NCBI GenBank assembly: GCA_001298575.1
Contig: LJCV01000055.1
Span: 62,001 to 126,000, forward strand
Direction of reading: 5' to 3'
DNA from: Actinobacteria bacterium OK074
GTDB taxonomy: Bacteria; Actinomycetota; Actinomycetes; Streptomycetales; Streptomycetaceae
DNA length: 64,000 bases
Numbering within the stretch: position 1 is the first letter of the stretch; each line of letters opens with the position of its first letter. The notes below the pieces were generated by a model. The model was not told the origin of the DNA. It made no database searches and worked only from the letters and a program-made list of their open reading frames with translations. This document shows, one piece after another, positions 48,549 to 59,300 of the stretch. Both the position numbers and the translations under genes were made by a program.

Positions 48549-50633
48549 CTATGCGTCGGCGGGTTGCCCGGCGGCGCCCGTGACGGCGTCGACGACGTGG
48601 CGCAGGAACCCGGCCGCGGTGCCGCCGTCGCAGACGCGGTGGTCGAAGGTGAGGGACAGGTGGACGGCCTTGCGAATCTCCAGGCGGCCGTCCACCGCCC
48701 ACGGCCGCTCGGTGATCCGGCCGACGCCGAGCATCGCGGTCTGCGGGTGGTTGAGGATCGGGGTGGCGCCGTCGACCCCGAACACACCGTAGTTGTTGAG
48801 CGTGAACGTGCCCCCGGTGCGGTGCTCGGCCGGGAGCGCGCCCTGCCGGGCGAGGGCGGTCAGCCGCCGCAGCTCGTCCGCGAGGGCGTCCGTCGACAGC
48901 CCGTCGGCGCCCCGGACGACGGGGACGACGAGGCCGTCCTCGGTCTGCGCGGCGAAGCCGAGGTGCACCTCGGGCAGCCGGACCAGTTCCGAACGGGCGG
49001 TGTCCACACGGGAGTTGAGCGCCGGATGGGCGGCCAGTGCGCCGAGACACGCCTCGGCGAGCAGCGCCAGCAGCCCCGTCCGCCGCCGGTCGCGGGCGGC
49101 GAGCAGCGCGGTGGCGTCGGCGTCGGCCCAGATGGTGACGGCGGGGGTGTCGCGGTGGCCGCGCAGGAACTTGTCGGCGGCGGGGTCCAGGGGCGCGCGG
49201 CGGGGGGCTGATACGGGATCGGGCAGCGAGACCGGCCGTACCCCCGTCCCGTAACCGGTGAGCACGGCACCCGAGCCGGGCGCCGGATCGGCTTGCGGGA
49301 GGCCCGACGTGGACTCCCGCTCGGTCACCGTCAGCAGCGGCGCCCCCACGCCCACCATGTCACCCTGCCCGCAGTGCAGCGCCGTCACCGTGCCCGCGAA
49401 CGGACTCGGCAGCGTCACCACCGACTTGGCCGTCTCCACCTCCGCGACGACCTGGTCGTACGCCACCGCGTCCCCCACGGCCACCCGCCACTCGACGAGT
49501 TCGGCGTCCGCCAACCCCTCGCCCAGGTCCGGCAGTTGGAAGGTCCGCGCGACGGTCTCGGCGGCCTCCGGTTGGCGGGCGGTTGTCGTGAGCGGCGGCC
49601 GTCGTACCGTCCCGGCGGCCGGCAGGATGCGCCGCAGTGCGGCCAACACCCGTCCGGCGTCCGGGAGATGGGCGCCCTCCAGGAGCGGCGGCGGATACGG
49701 GATGTCGAGCCCCGTGACACGCAGCACCGGCGCCCGCAGCGCGTCGAAGCACCGCTCCTGCACCCGGGCCGCGATCTCCGCGCCGACCCCGGCGAAGCCC
49801 TGCGCCTCGTGCACCACCAGACAACGCCCGGTCCGCCGCACCGAGTCGGCGAGCGTGCCGTCGTCGAACGGGACGAGGGTGCGCAGGTCGACGACCTCCA
49901 CGTCCCAGCCCTCGGCCGCCGCCTGCCCGGCCGCCGCCAGCGCGATCGGCACCGACTGGCCGTAGGCCACCACCGTCGCGTCCCGCCCCGGGCGCCGGAT
50001 CGCGGCGGTCCCGAACGGCTCGGTGCGGGCCGGGAGCCGGACGTCCTCCTTGGTCCAGTAGTGCCGCTTGGGCTCCAGGAACACCACCGGGTCCGGGTCG
50101 TCGATGGCCTCCCGCAGCAGCGAGTACGCGTCCGCCGCGGTCGCCGGGGTGACCACCTTCAGGCCGGCCGTGTGCGCGTAGTACGCCTCGCTGGAGTCGC
50201 TGTGGTGCTCGACGCCGCCGATGCCGCCGCCGTACGGGATCCGCACGACCAGCGGCAGGGGGAGCGAACCGCGGGTGCGGTTGCGCATCTTGGCGATGTG
50301 GGAGGCGATCTGCTCGAACGCCGGGTAGGCGAACGCGTCGAACTGCATCTCCACCACGGGCCGGAACCCGGTCATCGCCATGCCGACCGCGAGCCCCGCG
50401 ATCCCGGCCTCGCACACCGGGGTGTCGAAGCAGCGCCGGTCGCCGAAGGCGTCGGCGAGACCGTCGGTGACCCGGAAGACACCGCCGAGGCGGCCGACGT
50501 CCTCGCCGAAGACGACGACACGGTCGTCCGCGGCGAGCGCGTCCCGCAGGGCGGAGTTCAGCGCCCGCGCCATCGTGGTGCCGGTGGCCGCCGCGGGCCG
50601 GGCGGCCGTGCTCGTGCCGGTACTGATCGTCAT
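48549..50633 (-). CDS. 2-oxoacid dehydrogenase E1beta-E2 fusion (branched-chain type)
   Basis: A 694-residue fusion. Residues about 18-340 are an E1beta: MARALNSALRDALAADDRVVVFGEDVG, FDTPVCEAGIAGLAVGMA, VEMQFDAFAYPAFEQIASH. Residues about 365-440 are a lipoyl domain with Lys in VVAEVETAKSVVTLPSPFAG. After a short linker (LTGYGTGVRPVSLPDPV) the acyltransferase domain follows with LSLTFDHRVCDGG (catalytic HxxxD). The peripheral subunit-binding domain normally between lipoyl and catalytic domains is not recognisable. BkdG and BkdH are normally separate proteins. It makes branched acyl-CoA from 2-oxoacids, perhaps starter acids for the NRPS product. It begins one base after the E1alpha stop. Confidence 0.88.
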   Translation of the reverse strand: MTISTGTSTAARPAAATGTTMARALNSALRDALAADDRVVVFGEDVGRLGGVFRVTDGLADAFGDRRCFDTPVCEAGIAGLAVGMAMTGFRPVVEMQFDAFAYPAFEQIASHIAKMRNRTRGSLPLPLVVRIPYGGGIGGVEHHSDSSEAYYAHTAGLKVVTPATAADAYSLLREAIDDPDPVVFLEPKRHYWTKEDVRLPARTEPFGTAAIRRPGRDATVVAYGQSVPIALAAAGQAAAEGWDVEVVDLRTLVPFDDGTLADSVRRTGRCLVVHEAQGFAGVGAEIAARVQERCFDALRAPVLRVTGLDIPYPPPLLEGAHLPDAGRVLAALRRILPAAGTVRRPPLTTTARQPEAAETVARTFQLPDLGEGLADAELVEWRVAVGDAVAYDQVVAEVETAKSVVTLPSPFAGTVTALHCGQGDMVGVGAPLLTVTERESTSGLPQADPAPGSGAVLTGYGTGVRPVSLPDPVSAPRRAPLDPAADKFLRGHRDTPAVTIWADADATALLAARDRRRTGLLALLAEACLGALAAHPALNSRVDTARSELVRLPEVHLGFAAQTEDGLVVPVVRGADGLSTDALADELRRLTALARQGALPAEHRTGGTFTLNNYGVFGVDGATPILNHPQTAMLGVGRITERPWAVDGRLEIRKAVHLSLTFDHRVCDGGTAAGFLRHVVDAVTGAAGQPADA

Positions 50634-50634
50634 G

Positions 50635-51780
50635 TCAACACCCCTCCAACTCGGCGCGCAGCGCGTCCCGTTGCTCCGCCAGCTGCGGGGTCGGCGTGGC
50701 GAAGACGTGGTCGAACAGGGTCATTGGGTCCAACTCCGGTTCGGCGGCGAGGCGTTCGCGGACGTCGGCGGCGTACGCCTCGGCCCCGGCCGCCGCGTCG
50801 GCGACGGCCGCGTCGTCCAGCAGGCCGCGCCCGCGCAGGACCGACTCCAGCCGGGCGATCGGGTCCCGGGCGCCCCAGTGCTCGGCCTCGGCGGCCGGCC
50901 GGTAGCGGGACGGGTCGTCGGCGCTGGTGTGCGGGCCCATCCGGTAGGTGTGCGCCTCGACCAGCCAGGGGCCGCCGCCCGCCCGCGCGTCCTCAACCGC
51001 CGTCGTCAGCACGGCGAGTACGGCCGCCGCGTCGTTGCCGTCGACCTGCTCGGCGCGCACGCCGTAGCCGACTCCCTTGTAGGCGAGGCTCGGTGCGGCG
51101 GTCTGCGCGGACAGCGGCACGGAGATCGCGTACCGGTTGTTCTGCACCAGGAACACCACGGGGGCGCGCAGTACGCCCGCCAGGTTGAGGGCCTCGTGGA
51201 AGTCGCCCTCGCTGGTGGCGCCGTCGCCGACGAGCGCGAGGGCGACCGTGTCGGTGCCCTTGAGCCGCTCGCCGTGGGCCAGTCCGGTGGCGTGCGCCGC
51301 GTGGGTGGCCAGCGGGGTGCACTGCGGCGCGGTGCGGTGCCGGAGCGGGTCGTAGCCGCAGTGCGCGTCGCCGCGCAGCAGTGTCAGCGCTTCGACCGCG
51401 TCGATGCCCCGGCTGACCAGGGCGACGCAGTCGCGGTAGGTGGGAAACAGCCAGTCGGTGGCGCGCAGTGCGAGCGCCGCCCCCACCTGGCACGCCTCCT
51501 GGCCGAGGCTGGAGGGGTGGACCGCGAGCCTGCCCTGCCGGGCGAGCGCCGTCGCCTGCTCGTCGAAGCGCCGCCCGAGGACCATCGCGCGGTAGGCCGC
51601 GAGCAGTTGGTCCGGGCCGGGTTCGGCGTACGACCGGGCCGGGTCACCCCCCTCGTTCAGCCGGCTGAATTCAGCGGTTTTTCCATTGGCTGGAAAAAGA
51701 GAAAAGGGAACCGGCGAGGGCAGCCAGGGGAATGGGTCTACCCGCTCCGTCGCATCCGTATTCGTCGGTGCGCCATCCAT
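50635..51780 (-). CDS. 2-oxoacid dehydrogenase E1 component, alpha subunit (branched-chain type)
   Basis: A 381-residue thiamine diphosphate enzyme subunit. ThDP motif VGDGATSEGDFHEALNLAGVLRAPVVFLVQNN (GDG start, NN end) near residue 190; RHRTAPQCTPLATHAAHATGLA is the phosphorylation-loop region; YRMGPHTSADDPSRYR is typical of branched-chain E1alpha. It decarboxylates the 2-oxoacids of Val, Leu and Ile together with E1beta. ATG 51780 gives a 40-residue acidic leader; no stronger start exists downstream. E3 (lipoamide dehydrogenase) must come from another locus. Confidence 0.92.
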   Translation of the reverse strand: MDGAPTNTDATERVDPFPWLPSPVPFSLFPANGKTAEFSRLNEGGDPARSYAEPGPDQLLAAYRAMVLGRRFDEQATALARQGRLAVHPSSLGQEACQVGAALALRATDWLFPTYRDCVALVSRGIDAVEALTLLRGDAHCGYDPLRHRTAPQCTPLATHAAHATGLAHGERLKGTDTVALALVGDGATSEGDFHEALNLAGVLRAPVVFLVQNNRYAISVPLSAQTAAPSLAYKGVGYGVRAEQVDGNDAAAVLAVLTTAVEDARAGGGPWLVEAHTYRMGPHTSADDPSRYRPAAEAEHWGARDPIARLESVLRGRGLLDDAAVADAAAGAEAYAADVRERLAAEPELDPMTLFDHVFATPTPQLAEQRDALRAELEGC

Positions 51781-52032
51781 TTCCAGACACCCCTTCCAGC
51801 GGCGTATACGCATCGGATACTCACCCGTTGCCGACGCAATCTCAACCCGCCCAGGGAGACGGCGAGATGACGGTGAGTTGAAATTTTCCCAGGTGGCGGC
51901 CGTGATCCGCGGCCCCGTTCGACGGGATGTCAGCCCGATGTACCGCAGAAGACATTTGCTCATCCCCTGATATTTCCCGTCGGTCGGTTCCAATGGGACG
52001 GCTAGGCGCGGCACTGCGGAAGGCAAGGGAAA
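51781..52032. other. divergent intergenic region
   Basis: 252 bases between the E1alpha gene (minus) and the PLP enzyme gene (plus). It must hold both promoters. It is less GC-rich than its surroundings (for example 51875-51895 and 51958-51980), but I found no palindrome or consensus promoter I would name. Confidence 0.5.
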
Positions 52033-53331
52033 ATGTCCCGAGTACACCCGGGAACACGGCACTACACAGTTGTCTGTTCAGCATGCGGAACACGCTACGA
52101 AGACGACGGTCTCCTTCTCGACTGCCAGGTCCGGCACGAGGCGGCGTTTCTGCGCACCGAGTACGGCACGGCCGCGCCACCCCCCGCCGCGGCCGCCGGA
52201 CTGTTCCGGCACGCCGGGCTGCTGCCGGTGGCCCGCACCTTTCCCGGCGTGCCGGGCCCCGTCGTCCACCACGCGGCCGAACTCGGCCGCCGGATCGGCC
52301 TGAACCGGCTCCACGTCGCCTTCAACGGGTACTGGCCCGAGCGCGGGGCACACCTGCCGACCTGCACCTTCAAGGACCTGGAGGCGTACACCGTGCTGGG
52401 CCGGCTGCCCGCCGCGCCGCCCGTCCTGGTGATCCCCTCGGCGGGCAACACCGCCGCCGCCTTCGCCTGGGCCGCCACCCGCCACCAGGTGCCCTGCCTG
52501 CTGGTCGTGCCCGCCCCGGCGCTGGAACGGATGCGCTTCCCCGCCCCGCTCGACCCGTGCGTGCGCCTCGTCGTCCTCGACGGCACCGCCACCTACAGCG
52601 ACACCATCGCCTGCGCCGACCTGCTCGCCGCCCTGCCCGGCCACCACGCCGAGGGCGGCGCCCGCAACGTCGGCCGCCGCGACGGCCTCGGCACCGTGAT
52701 GCTGGCCGCCGCCGAGGCCCTCGGACAGCTCCCGGAGACGTACGTGCAGGCCGTGGGCAGCGGCACCGGAGCCATCGGCGCCCACGAGGCCGCGCGCCGC
52801 ATCCGTACCGGCGGCCGGCGGCTGCCGCGCCTGCTGATGTGCCAGAACCAGCCCTTCGCGCCCCTCTACCACGCCTGGCGCTCCGCCGGACCGGCCCCCG
52901 CGCACCGCGAACACGAGCCGCTGGCCCGCGAACTCACCAACCGCCGCCCGCCGTTCACCGTCCGCGGCGGCGCCCGCGACGCCCTCGTCGAGAGCGACGG
53001 CGACGTGCTCTGTACGGACAACGAGGCCGCGCTCGCCGCGATGGCCCTCTACGAGGAGGTGGAGGGCATCGACATCGAACCCGGCGCCGGAGTCGCCCTC
53101 GCCGCGCTCGCCGACGCCGTCCGCACCGGCCGCGTCCGCCGCGACGAACTGGTCCTGCTGAACATCACCGGCGGCGGCCGGGCCCGCCAGTCCCGCGACC
53201 TGCCGCTGGTCGCCGCCGAACCCTGGCTGCGCGTCGACTGGCCCGGCGGCGACGACGCCCCCCGGGCGGTCGCCCACCAGGTGACACAGCGGCTGTCGCT
53301 CCTTCCCGCGGCCACCGGAGCCGGCCGATGA
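52033..53331 (+). CDS. cysteate synthase / threonine synthase-like PLP enzyme
   Basis: A 432-residue fold-type II PLP enzyme. N-terminal [17 protein letters not shown] with [13 protein letters not shown] is the threonine-synthase/cysteate-synthase head. PLP Lys in CTFKDLEAY (about residue 117), phosphate loop [15 protein letters not shown] (about 137), and [16 protein letters not shown] (about 238). FKDLEA resembles methanogen cysteate synthase, which makes L-cysteate from phosphoserine and sulfite, more than threonine synthase. AAGGGA precedes ATG 52033, and the stop overlaps the NRPS start (ATGA), so the enzyme probably makes a building block for that NRPS. The actual product could be another beta-substituted alanine. 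Confidence 0.82.
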   Translation: MSRVHPGTRHYTVVCSACGTRYEDDGLLLDCQVRHEAAFLRTEYGTAAPPPAAAAGLFRHAGLLPVARTFPGVPGPVVHHAAELGRRIGLNRLHVAFNGYWPERGAHLPTCTFKDLEAYTVLGRLPAAPPVLVIPSAGNTAAAFAWAATRHQVPCLLVVPAPALERMRFPAPLDPCVRLVVLDGTATYSDTIACADLLAALPGHHAEGGARNVGRRDGLGTVMLAAAEALGQLPETYVQAVGSGTGAIGAHEAARRIRTGGRRLPRLLMCQNQPFAPLYHAWRSAGPAPAHREHEPLARELTNRRPPFTVRGGARDALVESDGDVLCTDNEAALAAMALYEEVEGIDIEPGAGVALAALADAVRTGRVRRDELVLLNITGGGRARQSRDLPLVAAEPWLRVDWPGGDDAPRAVAHQVTQRLSLLPAATGAGR

Positions 53332-56300
53332 CCGACCTCCGGGCCCGGGAAACCTCCCTCGCACAGCGCTCGATGTGGTTCGGCCAGCGGCTCGACGAGG
53401 CCGGATCCGCCTACAACGTAGGCGAGTACACCGAGATCCACGGCCCCCTCGACCCGGCGCTGCTCGCCGAGGCCGTACGCCGGGTGGTGGACGCCACCGA
53501 GGCGCTCAGGACCGGGTTCACGGCCGACGACGACACCGTCCGCCAGTCCGTCACCACCGCCCCGGGCCGGAACCTGCCCGTCGTCGACCTCACCGGCGAA
53601 CCCGACGCCGCCCTCGCCGCACGGGCGTGGATGACGGCCGACTTCGCCACCCCCTTCGTTCTCGACGGCCAAGGGCTGTACCGGTACGCGCTGTTGAGGC
53701 TCGCCGACGACCACTGGATCTGGTACCAGGCGTACCACCACATCGCCATCGACGGCTTCAGCTGCTCCCTCGTCGCCCGACGCGTGGCGGACGCCTACAC
53801 CGCGCTCGCCGCCGGGGTCCCGCACACCCCGCCGCCCGCCCCGCTGGCGCCGCTGGTCGCCGAGGACGACACCTACCGCGACGGCGAGCGGTACGCCGAA
53901 GACCGCGCGTACTGGACGGCTGCCTTCGGCGACCGCCCCGATCCGGTGAGCCTGTCCGCCCGGCCGCCGCGGGTCGCCGACGGCTTCCTGCGCCGCACCG
54001 CCCATCTCTCCGCCGCTGCCGGTGAGTTGGTGCACGCCGCCGCCGAACGCTCCGCGACCCGCTGGTCCCGCGTCGTCCTCGCGGCGACCGCCGCCTACCT
54101 GCACCGCCTCACCGGAGCGCGCGACATCGTCCTCGGCCTCCCCGTCACCGCCCGGGTCAGCGGGACCGAACTGGCCACCCCGGGCATGGCGTCGAACCTG
54201 CTCCCGCTGCGGCTCTCCGTCCGCCCGGACACGGCCGTCGACGACCTCGTACGCCAGACCGCGCACGCCACCCGCGACCTGCTGGCGCACCAGCGCTACC
54301 GGGGCGAGGACCTGCGCCGCGAGGTCGACTGGCCGCAGGACGGGCCGCGTTTCTTCGGCCCGGTCGTCAACATCATGGCCTTCGGGCCGGAGTTGCGGTT
54401 CGCCGGGCACCCCACCACACGCCACAACCTGTCGACGGGAGCCGTCGAGGACCTCGCCTTCAACGTCTACGACCGCTCCGACAGCAACGGCATCCGCGTC
54501 GACTGCGACGCGAGCCCGGCCCACTACACCGAGGCCGAACTCGCCTCGCACCACCGGCGCTTCGTGAACTTCCTGGAGCACTACGCCACCGCTGCCGCCG
54601 ACCCCGGCCGCGTCGTCACGGTCGGCGAGGTGGAGACGCTGCTGCCGGGGGAGCGGGAACTGCTCCTGGACGAACGCGACGAACGCGACGACCGCGCTGT
54701 ACCCGAGGGCCCCTCGGCCACGCTGCACGGGCTGTTCGCGCGCCGGGCCGCGGACACCCCCGACGCGACGGCCGTGGTGCACGAGGGAACCCGCCTCACC
54801 TACGCGGAACTCGACGAGCGCGCCAACCGGCTCGCGCACCTGCTCGCGGAGCAGGGCGCGGCCCCCGAACGGCTGGTCGCCCTCGCGCTGCCGCGCTCGC
54901 CGGAGCTCGTGGTGGCCGTCCTGGCGGTGCTCAGGACCGGCGCCGCGTATGTGCCGATGGACCCCGAATACCCGGCGGACCGGCTGGAGTTCATGCTGGC
55001 CGACGCGGCTCCCGCCCTCCTGGTCACCACGGCCGACGCCGCCCCGGCGATCCCCTCCGGCGAGATCCCCGTGGTGCGACTGGACGCGCCGGAGACGACG
55101 GCGCACCTCCTCGCCCGTCCGGCCACACCACCGCGGACACCGTCCTCGACCGGCGGCCACACCGCGTACGTGATCTACACCTCGGGTTCCACCGGCCGCC
55201 CCAAGGGCGTCGCGGTCCCGCACTCCAACGTCGTCCGCCTCTTCGACGCCACCCGCCACTGGTTCGACTTCGGCCCCGACGACGTGTGGACGCTGTTCCA
55301 CTCCTACGCCTTCGACTTCGCCGTCTGGGAACTGTGGGGACCGCTGCTGCACGGCGGCACCCTCGTCGTCGTGCCGTTCGCGGTCAGCCGTGAACCCGCC
55401 GATTTCCTGCGGCTGTTGGCGCGCGAGCGGGTCACCGTGCTCAACCAGACACCGTCGGCGTTCGGCGAACTCGTCCGCGCCGACGCCGGTTTGCCCGACG
55501 TCGGCCGCCAACTAGCGCTCCGGTACGTCGTCTTCGGCGGCGAGGCCCTCGACCCGGCCCAGGTCGCCGACTGGTACACCCGGCACGCGGACGACGCGCC
55601 CGTCCTGGTCAACATGTACGGCATCACCGAGACCACGGTCCACGTCACCGGACTGCCCCTGACCAACGACCTGGTGCGCAGCCGCCCGGCCTGCGTCGGC
55701 CGTCCCCTGCGCGACCTGCGCGCCTACGTCCTGGACGCCGGGCTGCGGCTGGTCCCGCCGGGGACGACCGGCGAACTGTACGTGGCCGGACCGGGCCTGG
55801 CCCGCGGCTACCTGGGACAGCCGGGACTGACCGCCGGGCGGTTCGTGGCCGACCCGTTCGGCGCGCCCGGGGAGCGCATGTACCGCAGCGGCGACCTCGC
55901 GCGGAGAGGAGCCGACGGCCAACTGGAGTACCTGGGCCGCGCGGACCACCAGGTCAAGATCCGCGGTTTCCGCATCGAACTCGGCGAGATCGAGACGGTG
56001 TTGGCCGCCCACCCGGACCTGGACCGGGCCGTCGTCCTCCTGCGGGACGGCCGGCTCGTCGCCTACGCCGTGCCCGAGGGACCGGCCCGGCCCGACCCCG
56101 CGGCACTGCGCCGGTACGTCGGCGCCACGCTGCCCGAACACATGGTGCCCGCCGCCGTGGTCGTCCTGGACCGGCTGCCGCTGACCGTCAACGGCAAGCT
56201 GGACAAGGCCGCCCTGCCCGAGCCGACGGCACCGTCCGGCGAGAGCCGGGCCCCGCGCACCCCGCGGGAGGAGATCCTGTGCGGGCTGTTCGCCGACGTC

Positions 56301-59300
56301 CTCGGCCTGGCACCGCACCAAGTGGGCGCCGACGACCGCTTCTTCGACCTCGGCGGCGACTCCCTGCGGGCCATGCGGCTGGTCGGCCGGATCAGGTCCT
56401 TCCTCGGCACCGAACTCCCGCTGCGCGACGTCTTCCGCACCCCCACCCCCGCCGCCCTCGCCCGCCTGACCGGCAGCGCGGCGCCCGCACGCCCCGTCAC
56501 CCGGCCGCTGCCGGGCACCGTCCCGGACCTGGCTCCGCTGTCCTCCGCCCAGCAACGCCTGTGGTTCCTGGACCGGTTGGAGACCTCTGGCTCGGCCTAC
56601 CACATCCCGCACGCCGTACGGCTGACCGGCGCGGCCCTCGCCCCGGACACGCTGCGCGAGGCGCTGGCCGACGTCGTCGCCCGGCACGAGATCCTGCGCA
56701 CCGTCTACCCGGACACCGACGGCACCCCGCGCCAGCGGCTGCTGGACCCGGCGCGCGTCCCGTTGGGCACCGAACCCGTCACGGAGGCGGAACTCCCGCA
56801 CCGGATGGCCGAGTTGGCGGGCCGGAAGTTCCACCTCGCCGACGACCTGCCGTTCCGGGCCCACCTGCTGGTCCTGGGCCCCGAGGACTGCGTCCTGCTG
56901 CTGGTGGCCCACCACATCGCAGCCGACGGCTGGTCCCTGGAACCCCTCGTCCGCGACCTGGCCACCGCCTACCGGGCCCGGAGCGAGGGCCGGGCCCCGC
57001 AGTGGAAACAACTGCCGGTCCAGTACGCCGACTTCGCCGTCTGGCAGACCGAACTCCTGGGGGCAGACGAGTTCGGAGACCGCCAACTCGCCCACTGGAC
57101 CCAGGCGTTGACCGGGCTCCCGGACGACCTCGCCCTCCCCGCCGACCGGCCGCGCCCGGCCCGCGCCACCCACCGGGGCGGCAACATCCCCGTACGGCTG
57201 GACGCGGCGCCGCACCGGCGGCTGCGCGAGCTGGCCGGGGACACCGGCACGACCCCGTTCATGGTCGTCCAGGCCGCTCTCGCCGCGCTGCTCACCCGGC
57301 TCGGCGCGGGCACCGACATCCCGCTCGGCACCCCGGTCGCGGGCCGCGGCGACGAGACGCTGGAAGACCTGGTCGGCTGTTTCCTGAACACCCTCGTGCT
57401 GCGCACCGACACCTCCGGCGACCCCACCTTCCGCGAACTCCTGGACCGGGTCCGGGAGTTCGACCTCGCCGCCTACGCCCACCAGGACCTGCCGTTCGAG
57501 CAGCTGGTGGAGGCCCTCAACCCGCCCCGCTCACTGGCCCGGCACCCACTGTTCCAGGTCATGCTCGCCTTCCGGCCCGGCGACGAACCGCTCCCGGACC
57601 TGCCGGGTCTGACCGCCCGCGCCCTCCCGGTGGACGTCGGCGCGACCAAGATCGACCTGACCTTCAACCTCGGCGAACTGCGGGCCCCAGACGGCTCCCC
57701 GGCGGGCGTCGAGGGCGTCCTCCAGTACAGCGCCGACCTGTTCGACCGGACCACGGCCGAGGAACTCGCCGCCCGCCTGGAACGCCTGCTGCGCGCCGCC
57801 GTCGACCACCCCGACCGCGCCATCGGCACGCTCGACATCCTCACCCCGGCCGAACGCCACCGCCTGCTCGTCGAGTTCAACGACACGGCACGGGCCGTAC
57901 CGGACACCACCTTCCCCCGGCTGTTCGAGGAACGCGCCACCGAAACCCCGAATGCCGTTGCGGTACAGGACGCCGAGGGGAGTCTGACGTACCGTCAACT
58001 CGACGTCCGCGCGGACACCTTGGCCCGCACCCTGACGTCGTACGGCGCCGGACCCGGCCGTGTCGTCGCCTTCGTGCTGCCCCGTTCGGTCGACCTGGCG
58101 GTCGCCGTCCTCGCCGTTCTCAAGGCGGGCGCGGCCTATCTCCCGCTCGACCCGGACCACCCGGCCGAACGCACCGCCTACCTGCTGTCCGACGCGGCCC
58201 CCGTGTGCGTGATCGCCCGCACGCCGCTCGCCGTGGTCATCGACTGCCCGGTGGTGGCACCCGATACCGCCCCGGACGACCCGGACACCCGCAGCATTCG
58301 CCTCGCCGAGGCCAGGCCCGCCGACCCGGCCTACCTGATCTACACCTCCGGAACCACCGGGCGCCCCAAGGGCGTTGTGGTCGAGCACCGCAACCTCACC
58401 ACGTACGTGGCCCGTTGCGTGGAGGAGTACCCGAGCCTGCGCGGCACCTCGCTGCTGCACGCGACGATGTCCTTCGACGCCACCGTCACCACGCTGCACG
58501 GGGCGCTCGCCGCGGGCGGCCGGGTGCACATCGCCGCCTTCCACGAGGCGGGCGCCAACCCGCCGCCGGGCGGCTACACCTTCCTCAAGGCCACCCCCAG
58601 CCACCTCCCGCTGCTGCCCGCGCTCCCGCACGACCTGTCGCCCGCCGAGGAGTTCATGCTCGGCGGCGAGGCCCTCGTCGGCGAAGCCCTGCGCTCCTGG
58701 CGCCACGAGCACCCGCACGTGCGCCTGGTCAACCACTACGGCCCCACCGAACTCACCGTCGGCTGCACCGACTTCCGCATCGAACCCGGCGACGACCTCC
58801 CGTCCGGACCGGTGCCCATCGGCCGCCCGATGTGGAACACCCGCGCATACGTCCTGGACCCGCGCCTGAACCCCGTACCGGCCGGTGTCGAGGGCGAGTT
58901 GTACGTCGCAGGCGACCACGTGGCCCGCGGCTACCACCGACGCCCCGGCCTGACGGCCGAACGCTTCGTCGCCGACCCCTTCGGCCCGCCCGGCGAACGC
59001 ATGTACCGCACCGGCGACTTGGCGGTACGGCGGGCCGACGGCACCCTGGAACTGCGTGGCCGCGCCGACGGCCAGCTCAAGATCCGGGGCCTGCGGATCG
59101 AGCCCGGCGAGATCGAGGGCGTGCTCACCGCCCACCCGGCCGTCACCCAGGCCGCGGTGGTGGTCCGCGAGGACCGGCCCGGCACCCGCCGCCTGGTCGG
59201 CTACGTCGTCGGAGCCCCCGACACCGACGTACGGGCCCTGCACGCCCACGCCGCCGGGCAGTTGCCCGAACACATGGTCCCCGAGGCCCTCGTCGTCCTC

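Noticed and set aside
51927..53327. A plus-strand open frame continuing upstream of the NRPS start, which would add about 467 residues.
   Set aside because: The upstream part is Arg/Pro-rich shadow translation of the PLP enzyme gene in another frame. The recognisable C domain starts at ATG 53328, which overlaps the preceding stop (ATGA).
53049..55511. Several 650-860-codon minus-strand frames opposite the NRPS genes (also 55512-57482, 57531-59798, 60707-63283).
   Set aside because: Gly/Val/Gln-rich antisense translations with no family resemblance, while the plus strand encodes unmistakable NRPS domains.
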